Shown piece after piece: positions 1 through 7,099 of a DNA stretch of 55,714 bases; within the stretch, counting starts at the first letter, position 1, and each line of letters begins with the position of its first letter. A program made the translations under genes and the position numbers. Source of the DNA: MED-G78 sp964546275 (lineage in GTDB: Bacteria > Pseudomonadota > Gammaproteobacteria > Magnimaribacterales > D2472); NCBI GenBank assembly GCA_964546275.1, contig CAZJJG010000008.1, positions 1-55,714 of the forward strand, read 5' to 3'. The notes beneath the pieces were generated by a model. That model was not told the DNA's origin. It worked only from the letters and a program-made list of their open reading frames with translations, and searched no databases.

Positions 1-82
1 TGCAAAGGGGTGGCCATTCGGGCCTGAGATCTTAACGGAAACCCTTTGAACCTGATCCATACAATAATGGCGGAGGAATTGC
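1..82 (+). ncRNA. TPP (thiamine pyrophosphate) riboswitch
   Basis: The conserved THI-element core is visible: CTGAGA at 24-29, ACCCTTTGAACCTGATC at 41-57, and GCGGAGG at 70-76. P1 can form between GCAA (2-5) and TTGC (79-82). A GGCC/GGCC hairpin arm sits at 13-24 and a CCAT/ATGG arm at 57-70. The start codon of the TonB gene follows immediately at 83, and its Shine-Dalgarno GGAGG (72-76) lies inside the aptamer core. Ligand binding should therefore hide the ribosome site directly, with no separate expression platform. This mode is known for Gram-negative THI elements. The promoter lies upstream of the window. Confidence 0.93.
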
Positions 83-2191
83 ATGAATACCATTAAAAAT
101 AGTCTATTTATTTCTTTATTTCTAATTTCATTTAGTTCTCAGATTTTTTCTGAGACTATTGAAGAAATGATTATCAAGGGCGATTGGCGCCAAACCTCAG
201 CAGACCAAGAAGACTCTAGTGTCGCCTTGCTCGACTCTGAAACTATTAAATCCCAACCAATAAAACATTTTGAGCAGCTTACATATTTAGTACCAAATCT
301 AAATTTTTCAGCAAGTGATTCAAGAGCACGTTATTTTCAAATTCGAGGGATTGGTGAAAGATCTGGTTACCAAGGAACTCCTAATTCTTCAGTTGGTTTT
401 CTTATAGATGATATTGATTATTCAGGACAAGGAGGAATTGCAACAACCTTTGATTTAGATCAAGTTGAAATTCATAGAGGGCCTCAAGGTTCAAGAATAG
501 GCGCAAATGCATTAGCAGGATTAATTTATATTAAAACAAAAGATCCAACAGAAGAGTTCGAAGGTACTAGCGAACTAACTATAGGTGACTATGGGACTAC
601 TAATTTTGGTATAGCTTTTGGCGGGCCTCTTAAAGACAACAAAGATATTTCATACAGACTTGTATTAAGAAAAGATCAGTCAGACGGTTTTAGAAAAAAT
701 CTATATTCAAATAAATCTGATACGTCTAAAAAAGATGAAAGTACTTTTCGTCTAAAAATTAACTGGGAATTAAGCGAAAAAACATCAGCTAAATTTTTAG
801 TCACCCAAATAGATATGGATGACCCAGCTGATATTTGGACATTAGATGGAAGTTTAAATACTCTTTCAGATAGGCCTGGAATGGATTCCCAAAAAACCAA
901 TGCATACGGAATAAAAATATTTCATCAACTAGATAACTTTGAGCTTCAAAGTCTAACTAGCTCTACTGATACAGATGTTATTTTTAGCTATGATGCCGAT
1001 TGGGGTAATGCAGATTCACATTCTCCTTATACATATGATTATTTTTCAGAAACTCTGAGAGATAGAAGCTCATTTAGCCAAGAATTTAGATTAATTTCTA
1101 ATCCAGCTGACTTATTAGCCAAAAATCCTATTGAATGGGTGGTTGGAATGAATTATTTAGAGCTAAAAGAGACCAATATTAAGAATGATGATGGTCTTTA
1201 TGGCGATCCTGATGATCCTTACGGACCATATGCTAGTGAGTCTTCATCATCAAGCACCTATAAATCAGAAAATTTAGCATATTTCGGAAATATTGATTAC
1301 CTACTTAATGAAACAATTAGAATTTCTTTAGGGATGCGATTAGAAGATTGGAAATCTAAATACTCTGACTCATATGGAGAATCATTCAATCCATCAAATG
1401 ATATGTCTGGAGGCAAAATATCTTTGATTAAGAACATGCCAAACAACTCAAATATTTTTATAAGTGTTGCTAAAGGTTATAAGCAAGGTGGCTTTAATTT
1501 AGGGTTAGGCTTAGGTCCAGATGTACCTTCAAGTGATCTAACTTATGAACCAGAATTTCTTACAAATTATGAGGTGGGCTTGAAGTCATTATTTTTAAAT
1601 TCAAGATTAAATTTAGAGGGAGTAATATTTTATTCAGACAGAAAAGATCAACAAGTTTTAATATCAACACAGGTAGACCCTAGCGACCCAAATACGTTTT
1701 CATTTCTGACTCAAAATGCAGCAGAAGGAGAAAATTATGGTTTTGAAGGAAGTGCAACAATGGATTTGTCAGAGAGCATAAATATATTTGCTAACCTAGG
1801 AATTCTTAAAACAAAAATAAAAAATTGGAAATCTAGACCAGATCTTGAAGGTCGAGCTCAAGCTCATGCACCTCAAAGAAGTTACTCTATGGGAATACAA
1901 TGGAAGCCAAGCAACCAGACTTATTTATCAATAGAGGTAACGGGTAAAAGTAGTTTTTATTATTCAGATTCTCATAACAATAAATCAAAGTCTTATAAGT
2001 TAACTAATGTAAGTTATGGCTATAAAGTAGGGCAGTGGAATTACGATGTATGGGTAAGAAATATCTTTGATACCTACTATTCAGTACGAGGATTTTATTT
2101 TGGAAATGAAGCACCAAACTTTGAAACAACATTATATGAACGACATGGTGATCCACGAAATTTAGGAGTTTCAGTAAGGTATGATTTTTGA
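83..2191 (+). CDS. TonB-dependent receptor, thiamine-regulated
   Basis: This is a 702-residue outer-membrane beta-barrel receptor. It has a signal peptide (about 1-23), a TonB-box-like segment EEMIIKG just after it, and a plug domain over roughly residues 45-155 that includes RGIGER and VEIHRGPQG. The long barrel ends in the expected aromatic residue (VRYDF). The start is fixed by the riboswitch-embedded GGAGG six bases upstream. It is the first gene of a three-gene operon and overlaps the next gene by 11 bp. The TPP riboswitch and the downstream PnuC-family gene imply that the ligand is thiamine, a phosphorylated thiamine or a precursor. That substrate is inferred from context, not from the receptor sequence. 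Confidence 0.9.
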   Translation: MNTIKNSLFISLFLISFSSQIFSETIEEMIIKGDWRQTSADQEDSSVALLDSETIKSQPIKHFEQLTYLVPNLNFSASDSRARYFQIRGIGERSGYQGTPNSSVGFLIDDIDYSGQGGIATTFDLDQVEIHRGPQGSRIGANALAGLIYIKTKDPTEEFEGTSELTIGDYGTTNFGIAFGGPLKDNKDISYRLVLRKDQSDGFRKNLYSNKSDTSKKDESTFRLKINWELSEKTSAKFLVTQIDMDDPADIWTLDGSLNTLSDRPGMDSQKTNAYGIKIFHQLDNFELQSLTSSTDTDVIFSYDADWGNADSHSPYTYDYFSETLRDRSSFSQEFRLISNPADLLAKNPIEWVVGMNYLELKETNIKNDDGLYGDPDDPYGPYASESSSSSTYKSENLAYFGNIDYLLNETIRISLGMRLEDWKSKYSDSYGESFNPSNDMSGGKISLIKNMPNNSNIFISVAKGYKQGGFNLGLGLGPDVPSSDLTYEPEFLTNYEVGLKSLFLNSRLNLEGVIFYSDRKDQQVLISTQVDPSDPNTFSFLTQNAAEGENYGFEGSATMDLSESINIFANLGILKTKIKNWKSRPDLEGRAQAHAPQRSYSMGIQWKPSNQTYLSIEVTGKSSFYYSDSHNNKSKSYKLTNVSYGYKVGQWNYDVWVRNIFDTYYSVRGFYFGNEAPNFETTLYERHGDPRNLGVSVRYDF

Positions 2192-2777
2192 AATAATTAA
2201 AGACTACTGGTTAGAGGCTTCGGCAGTAATATTTGCAATAATATACCTTTTTCTAGTTATAAAACAAGACATAAGGTGCTGGTATGCGGCAATAATTAGT
2301 TCTAGTCTATATTTCTTCGTTATGATCTCTGCTAATCTTTATATGGAGGCATATTTACAAGTATTTTATATAGGCATGGCAGTATATGGATGGAATCAAT
2401 GGAAAAGATCAAATAAAATTGAAACAGACTTTGTAGTAAAGACGTGGAGTATCAATCAACACATTTATACAATCTCATTAATATTTATTTTGGCATTTAT
2501 ATCTGGCAGATTACTAGAAACTTATACAAATGCAGCCCTTCCATTTATTGATGCGTTAACTACCTGGGGAGCAATTATTGCTACCTATATGGTTGCAAAA
2601 AAATTAATAGAAAATTGGATATATTGGTTTGTAATTGATGCAATATCTGTTTATCTATTTGCTTCACGTGGTTTAATTTTAACTTCATTATTATTCACTG
2701 GTTATCTATGTATGATTTATGTTGGTTACAAATCATGGACTAAAATAAGAGATAATAATAATGCAAAATCTCTCTAA
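2181..2777 (+). CDS. pnuT: PnuC-family vitamin transporter, probably thiamine (PnuT)
   Basis: This 198-residue inner-membrane protein has about seven hydrophobic segments and the family signature around GWNQWKRSN (residues about 70-78). PnuC-family proteins carry out facilitated uptake of vitamins that are then trapped by phosphorylation. Members under TPP riboswitch control are called PnuT and take thiamine. The ATG overlaps the TonB gene end by 11 bp, so translation is probably coupled. The next gene, a small-molecule kinase, overlaps it by 17 bp and fits the trapping step. The family is clear. Thiamine rather than nicotinamide riboside as substrate rests on the riboswitch. Confidence 0.88.
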   Translation: MIFEIIKDYWLEASAVIFAIIYLFLVIKQDIRCWYAAIISSSLYFFVMISANLYMEAYLQVFYIGMAVYGWNQWKRSNKIETDFVVKTWSINQHIYTISLIFILAFISGRLLETYTNAALPFIDALTTWGAIIATYMVAKKLIENWIYWFVIDAISVYLFASRGLILTSLLFTGYLCMIYVGYKSWTKIRDNNNAKSL

Positions 2778-3585
2778 AAAAATTGATTCAGTAGATGGGG
2801 ATATCCAAATTGAATCAGTTATAAAGTCAGGGCCAGTTTCAGAAATATGCTTTGGATTTTTTAATAATGAAAAATGCGTTATTAGAATTGATCTTCCTTT
2901 AGCAAAAAAATTAAATCTAAATAGAAGTAATGAAATGGAAGTTATCACTGAAATTAATTACTTAGATATAGCTCCAAATATTTTGTATAAAGATAGTTTA
3001 AATGGAATTTTTATATGGAATTATATAGAAGGTAACGAGGTACATTTTTTACAAAATAATAATCATAATCTGCTTAATGAATTAGGAAAAAAAATAAAAA
3101 TACTTCATCAACATCCTCTTAATAAAAACACATCTGCAGACTTTAAAAGTTCAATAGATTTTTATAAAGATCAATTAAAAGATCTTGATAACCAAACAAT
3201 TATTGATAAAGGATTTTTGCTATTTGATGAATTAAGTTTAGATGGTCTAGATCATGTGTTGTCACATAATGATTTAAATTATAAAAATATTCTTTATAAC
3301 CAGGACTACAAATTTTTAGATTGGGAATACTCATGTGTAAATCACCCATATTTTGATTTAGCTTCTGTTATACAGACATTTAAATTACAAGAGGGCCAGA
3401 TAGAGGTTTTTTTGAATGGATATGGTATCAATCAATCTAAAGCTAATCTTAAGACTTTAGATAGGTGGGTTGAATTTACCTATTATTTAGACTATTTCTG
3501 GCAAAAAACAATTATTCTGCTCTCTGATATGAATCATCCTGATATTAATACTAATGAATTAGAAAAATATCTCTCTAATATTTAA
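2761..3585 (+). CDS. Choline/aminoglycoside-kinase-fold kinase, probably thiamine kinase
   Basis: This 274-residue protein has the APH/choline kinase fold. The catalytic loop is HNDLNYKN (His169, Asp171, Asn176) and the metal-binding motif is DWEY (Asp187). E. coli ThiK belongs to the same superfamily and converts thiamine to thiamine monophosphate. Overlap with pnuT and shared TPP riboswitch control suggest that it phosphorylates incoming thiamine and so prevents its loss. Known receptor-PnuT operons often carry a thiamine pyrophosphokinase (Tnr3 type) at this place; the kinase here belongs to a different family. Choline or another amino alcohol as substrate cannot be excluded from sequence. 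Confidence 0.8.
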   Translation: MQNLSKKIDSVDGDIQIESVIKSGPVSEICFGFFNNEKCVIRIDLPLAKKLNLNRSNEMEVITEINYLDIAPNILYKDSLNGIFIWNYIEGNEVHFLQNNNHNLLNELGKKIKILHQHPLNKNTSADFKSSIDFYKDQLKDLDNQTIIDKGFLLFDELSLDGLDHVLSHNDLNYKNILYNQDYKFLDWEYSCVNHPYFDLASVIQTFKLQEGQIEVFLNGYGINQSKANLKTLDRWVEFTYYLDYFWQKTIILLSDMNHPDINTNELEKYLSNI

Positions 3586-3595
3586 CTTATTTAGA

Positions 3596-4060
3596 TTAAT
3601 TTAATGAAAAGAATATTACCAAAACACCTATAGTAATAATAAGTCCAAGATTATTATCAAATATTGCTACCAAATCATCTTTTGTAGGTAATTTTATAGC
3701 TCTAATTACCTCCATATCTATGTATTTATCTATTATTCCTTCATGTTCAGTTTGAATATGGGTGTTATTGCTTAGATTAGCTGGGTTTACGTCTTTATTA
3801 TCTATATTTTCTTTCATTTTTTCCTGATGTAAATTATTCTCTGACTCATTATCTATTTTTTCTGCTTCTAGAGCAGCTAACTTATTTAATATCTCATCTC
3901 TTTTAGCTCTTGCAATATGAATATCTGATGTTTCTAAAGATTTTTTTATAAATTCTTTACCAATAATATCGGAAACTTTCTTAGAAACCCTCTTCTGAAT
4001 AAAGTAAATATCTTTATTTTTACCCCTTAAAACTAGGTATTTGTCTTCATTTGTACTCAT
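3596..4060 (-). CDS. Integrase N-terminal-domain-like small protein with C-terminal membrane segment
   Basis: This is a 154-residue protein. Residues about 8-60 (YLVLRGKNKDIYFIQKRVSK, then KEFIKKSLETSDIHIARAKR) resemble the DUF6538-type arm-binding N-terminal domain of tyrosine recombinases. No core-binding or catalytic domain (R..HxxR..Y) follows. Instead there is a polar, Asn/Glu/Lys-rich linker (about 65-125) and one hydrophobic segment at the C terminus (LGLIITIGVLVIFFSLN). The start codon lies inside the first of five repeats at 4052-4153, and there is no clear Shine-Dalgarno. It could be a decayed integrase that gained a new end, or a domesticated membrane-tethered DNA-binding protein. 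Its function is unknown. It converges on the thiamine kinase gene with a 10-bp gap. Confidence 0.6.
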   Translation of the reverse strand: MSTNEDKYLVLRGKNKDIYFIQKRVSKKVSDIIGKEFIKKSLETSDIHIARAKRDEILNKLAALEAEKIDNESENNLHQEKMKENIDNKDVNPANLSNNTHIQTEHEGIIDKYIDMEVIRAIKLPTKDDLVAIFDNNLGLIITIGVLVIFFSLN

Positions 4061-4153
4061 AATGTACTCATAAATAAATTTTTTGTACTCACAATATACA
4101 TAATTTTTTGCTCTTTATCAATATATTGTACCCATTTTGGTATTTGTACCCAT
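4052..4153 (+). repeat. Five direct copies of TGTACYCAY (integrase-arm-like sites)
   Basis: On the plus strand, TGTACTCAT occurs at 4052-4060 and 4063-4071, TGTACTCAC at 4084-4092, and TGTACCCAT at 4127-4135 and 4145-4153. Start-to-start spacings are 11, 21, 43 and 18 bp, the first three close to whole helical turns. Read from the neighbouring gene's strand they are RTGAGTACA or ATGGGTACA. Short, same-direction repeats of this sort beside an integrase-type gene are what arm-type binding sites of a tyrosine recombinase look like. No core or att duplication was seen. Confidence 0.7.
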
Positions 4154-4187
4154 ATTTTATCAATCTTTCTTAAATTCTATACTTTTT

Positions 4188-5000
4188 TTATAATAATGTA
4201 GTTATTTCTTTAGAATATTCTTTGTACATATGAACTAATTCTGGATCATTAACTATCCAAAACTCCTTTTTATCCATGTTTTTAAAAACAAATTGAGCAA
4301 AATTCTTTGGGTCCATAGCATCTTTAACATTTTCAGCTAGCCATTCTCTGCTGGCTTGTGCACTTTCATGATTATCTAGTGCTTTTTCACTTAAATTTAG
4401 TCCTGAATGCTCTCTTTCTGTAATATTTGTCTTAATAAAGCCTGGACATAGCACTGAAACTGTTACTTTTTCATCCTCTAAGTCTAAATATAAGCTTCTT
4501 GTAAGCCCTACAACTGCATGTTTTGTTGTTGTATATGGAGACAATGCTGGTGCTACTATAAGACCAGCCATTGAAGCTGTATTTACTACATGACAATTCT
4601 CACCACTTTGAATCATGTCTTCAACAAATAAGTTCTGTCCATTGATAACACTCATTAGATTTACATCTATTATTCTTGCCCAATTTTTAGTAGTTACTTT
4701 CCATCCTCTTCCTTCTAAAAAGATACCTGCATTATTAAATAAGACATGCACTACTCCAAATTCTCTGTTAATTTCTGCTTTGCATTTACTGTATTGATCA
4801 AAATTTGAAACATCACATTCTAAAATTAAAGAAGATGCATCTGGGATTAAAGCTTGGGTTTCTTTCAAACCATCTACATTTAAATCCATTAAGGCTATAT
4901 TCATATCTAGTGTTGCTGCATATTGAGCTAATCCTCTGCCTATACCGCTAGCTGCACCTGTTATTAATACTGTCTTATTTTTAAAATTATCTAAATGCAT
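4188..5000 (-). CDS. Short-chain dehydrogenase/reductase
   Basis: This is a 270-residue classical SDR. It carries the NAD(P)-binding motif TGAASGIG (14-21), an acidic residue after the second strand (MDLN, near 38), NNAG (89-92), the catalytic Ser143, and the Tyr156-x3-Lys160 pair in SPYTTTK. The Asp after strand two favours NAD(H), which is an inference. The C-terminal part (ESAQASREWLAENVKDAM) resembles that of other uncharacterised SDRs. It is monocistronic and transcribed away from the nitroreductase, with 109 bp between the two starts. A TATAAT-like -10 lies at 5030-5035 on its strand. The substrate is unknown. Confidence 0.88.
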   Translation of the reverse strand: MHLDNFKNKTVLITGAASGIGRGLAQYAATLDMNIALMDLNVDGLKETQALIPDASSLILECDVSNFDQYSKCKAEINREFGVVHVLFNNAGIFLEGRGWKVTTKNWARIIDVNLMSVINGQNLFVEDMIQSGENCHVVNTASMAGLIVAPALSPYTTTKHAVVGLTRSLYLDLEDEKVTVSVLCPGFIKTNITEREHSGLNLSEKALDNHESAQASREWLAENVKDAMDPKNFAQFVFKNMDKKEFWIVNDPELVHMYKEYSKEITTLL

Positions 5001-5109
5001 TTTATTTATGTCCTATTATTTATCCCCTTATTATATCTAGATTTATTGATTTATCTCATGCCATAATAATTATAAGTATCATATAACCCTTTAACTAAAT
5101 TTTAATATT

Positions 5110-5763
5110 ATGAAAGTATCAGAAGCAGTAGAATCAAGACAATCCATCAGAGAATATTTAGAAAAACCAGTTGATAATAATATTATCAAAGAGATTTTAG
5201 AAAAATCTGCTAGAGCAGCTAATGGTGGCAATCTTCAGCCATGGAAGATATGCGTTATTAATAAAGAGAGCATGAAAGATTTTTTAAAACAACAATCAGA
5301 ATGGACTGAGCCTGAAACTTCAGCCTACGATATCTATCCCCCTAAATTAAAAGAACCTTACAGAACTTCAAGATATGAGTTAGGTGAGCAAATGTATTCT
5401 CTGCTTGGAATCGAGCGTGAAGATAAAGAAGGCCGTTTCATGCAAGTCTTAAGAAACTTTGAATTCTTTGGAGCTCCTGCTGCAATCTTTTGCTTTGTCG
5501 ATAAACAAATGGGCCCACCACAGTGGTCAGATTTGGGAATGTTTTTACAAACCTTTATGCTGCTTGCTCAAGAAGCTGGCCTTGATACCTGTGCTCAAGA
5601 GGCTTGGTCAATGAAACAAGAGAGCGTTAGTGACTTCTTTAAGGTAGATAGCGAAACTATGGTTTTTTGTGGAATGGCTATAGGCTATAAAGATCCAGAT
5701 GCAACGATCAATCAACTTAGAAGTGAACGAAGACCTGTAGATGATTGGGCTACTTTCGTTTAA
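5110..5763 (+). CDS. Nitroreductase-family FMN-dependent oxidoreductase
   Basis: This 217-residue protein has the nitroreductase fold. The N-terminal SRQSIREY motif binds FMN phosphate, AANGGNLQPWKI forms the dimer/FMN loop, and a second FMN segment lies around GLDTCAQEAWS. It ends with the conserved RRPVDDW region seen in many uncharacterised members. Such enzymes use NAD(P)H to reduce nitroaromatics, quinones or enones. The physiological substrate cannot be read from sequence. It is a single gene followed by the only clear bidirectional terminator of the window, shared with proteorhodopsin. Confidence 0.88.
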   Translation: MKVSEAVESRQSIREYLEKPVDNNIIKEILEKSARAANGGNLQPWKICVINKESMKDFLKQQSEWTEPETSAYDIYPPKLKEPYRTSRYELGEQMYSLLGIEREDKEGRFMQVLRNFEFFGAPAAIFCFVDKQMGPPQWSDLGMFLQTFMLLAQEAGLDTCAQEAWSMKQESVSDFFKVDSETMVFCGMAIGYKDPDATINQLRSERRPVDDWATFV

Positions 5764-5797
5764 TACTATCCATAATTCATATCAATTATTAGCAAAA

Positions 5798-5823
5798 AAA
5801 AACCCGGTATAAAACCGGGTTTT
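5798..5823. terminator. Bidirectional intrinsic terminator
   Basis: The perfect inverted repeat AACCCGGT (5801-5808) / ACCGGGTT (5814-5821) with loop ATAAA is flanked by an A-run (5794-5802) on one side and a T-run on the other. It can therefore end both the nitroreductase transcript and the convergent proteorhodopsin transcript. It is the strongest rho-independent terminator I can find in the window. Confidence 0.9.
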
Positions 5824-5841
5824 AATTTTAGCTTGTGCTAA

Positions 5842-6594
5842 TTATGCAGATGCAGATTCTTTAACTGCAACATGCCAGATAACTAAACCAAATAGAATCT
5901 TGTTAACAAAGTCAGCAAGGTTATATACGATGTTTAAGTTAGCAGCATATACGCCTTCGCCACCCATTAGGTAACCAGCAGCATATCCAGCTGGGTATAT
6001 AGCCCAACCAAATACTATAATTAGCATCATAGTGTTGTATGCAGACATAACAGCAGGACTTGCAGTCTGTACAGCAGCTTTTCCTTCACCCATGTATAGA
6101 GTGTGGATCATGTATAACCATGCAACCATTGCAACAACAAATGCAGGTAATGCTCCCATAATTCCAGCTTCACCCATGTATCCAAATAAAAGCATTACTA
6201 GCGAACCGCCAAGTAATTTTTTGAATAATGAACCTGCAACATTAGTACATGCAGCAAGAATTAAGTAGAACTCAACCATTAATAATGGAACAGTTAGCAA
6301 CCAATCGATATATCTAAATACTGTTGGTGTTTCACCAGTATCAATCCATACACCTCTCATGTACAAGTAATGCCAAAAAGCAATACCAGTAACAAGACCA
6401 GATACAGTTAATGATGTTTTCCATTTTGAGCTTACTTGATCTCTTTCTACAAAGAAAAAGACAGTTGCTGCTAATAAAGCCGCAGTAACTAGCCAAAATG
6501 AAACACCAGTAAGGTCACTAGCTTGAAGATCACCGCCACTTGCAGCGAATGATGGAAGTGCTACAGCACTCGTCAATAATAATAACAATTTCAT
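5842..6594 (-). CDS. Green-light-absorbing proteorhodopsin
   Basis: This is a 250-residue, seven-helix, light-driven proton pump with a cleavable N-terminal signal (about 1-17). Key residues are in place: His75 (AFWHY), proton acceptor Asp97 (YIDWLL), spectral-tuning Leu105 (green form; Gln would mean blue), proton donor Glu108 (MVEFY), and the retinal Schiff-base Lys232 (FVNKILF). It has one residue more than classical green proteorhodopsin before the last helix, which shifts the lysine from 231 to 232. The ribosome site TGGGGG six bases upstream is strong for this AT-rich sequence. A Fur-like palindrome lies 54 bp upstream. No retinal biosynthesis gene (blh, crt) is in the window. Confidence 0.97.
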   Translation of the reverse strand: MKLLLLLTSAVALPSFAASGGDLQASDLTGVSFWLVTAALLAATVFFFVERDQVSSKWKTSLTVSGLVTGIAFWHYLYMRGVWIDTGETPTVFRYIDWLLTVPLLMVEFYLILAACTNVAGSLFKKLLGGSLVMLLFGYMGEAGIMGALPAFVVAMVAWLYMIHTLYMGEGKAAVQTASPAVMSAYNTMMLIIVFGWAIYPAGYAAGYLMGGEGVYAANLNIVYNLADFVNKILFGLVIWHVAVKESASA

Positions 6595-6647
6595 ATACTA
6601 CCCCCAGTAGTTTCACAAGAAATACAATAATTTCTTATATATTTAAT

Positions 6648-6662
6648 TGAGAATGATTCTCA
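6648..6662. promoter_or_regulatory. Fur-like operator upstream of proteorhodopsin
   Basis: TGAGAATGATTCTCA is a perfect 7-1-7 palindrome that matches the Fur 7-1-7 model TGATAATnATTATCA at all but the two symmetric fourth positions. It sits 54-68 bp upstream of the proteorhodopsin start and 168-182 bp upstream of the divergent DUF4212 gene. A possible minus-strand -10 (TATACT, 6673-6678) would place transcription start just before the palindrome, a typical repressor position. The motif is directly visible. Binding by Fur and the promoter are inferred. Confidence 0.6.
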
Positions 6663-6829
6663 TATTCTGATTAGTATAGTAAATCTTAGCCATAAACAAA
6701 AGTTTTAATGATATAAAGTATCTTTAGCTTATATATAATATTTATATATATTAGTGATCTTATGGATGCTCTCCCAAAAAGTTTTTGTTATATTGTTAAT
6801 CATTCATCTATTTCTTAATATATAAAAAG

Positions 6830-7099
6830 ATGCCATCTAAAAACGACTCATACTGGAATGAAAATATTAGAATACTTCTATCGTTGCTTTCGATATGGTT
6901 TTTAGTGTCATTTGGTTTTGGTATCTTGCTATCTGACTGGTTAGATCAATTCCAGATAGGGGGCTTTAAACTTGGATTTTGGTTTGCTCAACAGGGCAGC
7001 ATCTACGTATTTATAATTCTAATTTTTATCTACATTCATTTAATGGATAAATTGGATAAAAAATATTTTGGAGATGATGTCTCGGAGATTGATAAATAG
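6830..7099 (+). CDS. DUF4212 small subunit of sodium/solute symporter
   Basis: This 89-residue protein has two membrane segments (about 15-33 and 46-70) and the family features YWNENIRILLSLL near the start and a polar C-terminal tail (DKLDKKYFG). DUF4212 proteins are encoded directly before VC_2705-type SSS symporters and are taken to be their partner subunit. The stop codon shares its last base with the GTG start of the symporter gene, so the two are translationally coupled. The 235-bp divergent region shared with proteorhodopsin contains the Fur-like site. A riboswitch or terminator was not seen there. Confidence 0.88.
   Translation: MPSKNDSYWNENIRILLSLLSIWFLVSFGFGILLSDWLDQFQIGGFKLGFWFAQQGSIYVFIILIFIYIHLMDKLDKKYFGDDVSEIDK

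Noticed and set aside
6720..6760. AT-rich TATATA inverted repeats upstream of the DUF4212 gene as an operator
   Set aside because: The composition is simple TA repeats expected in an AT-rich spacer; no specific motif stands out.
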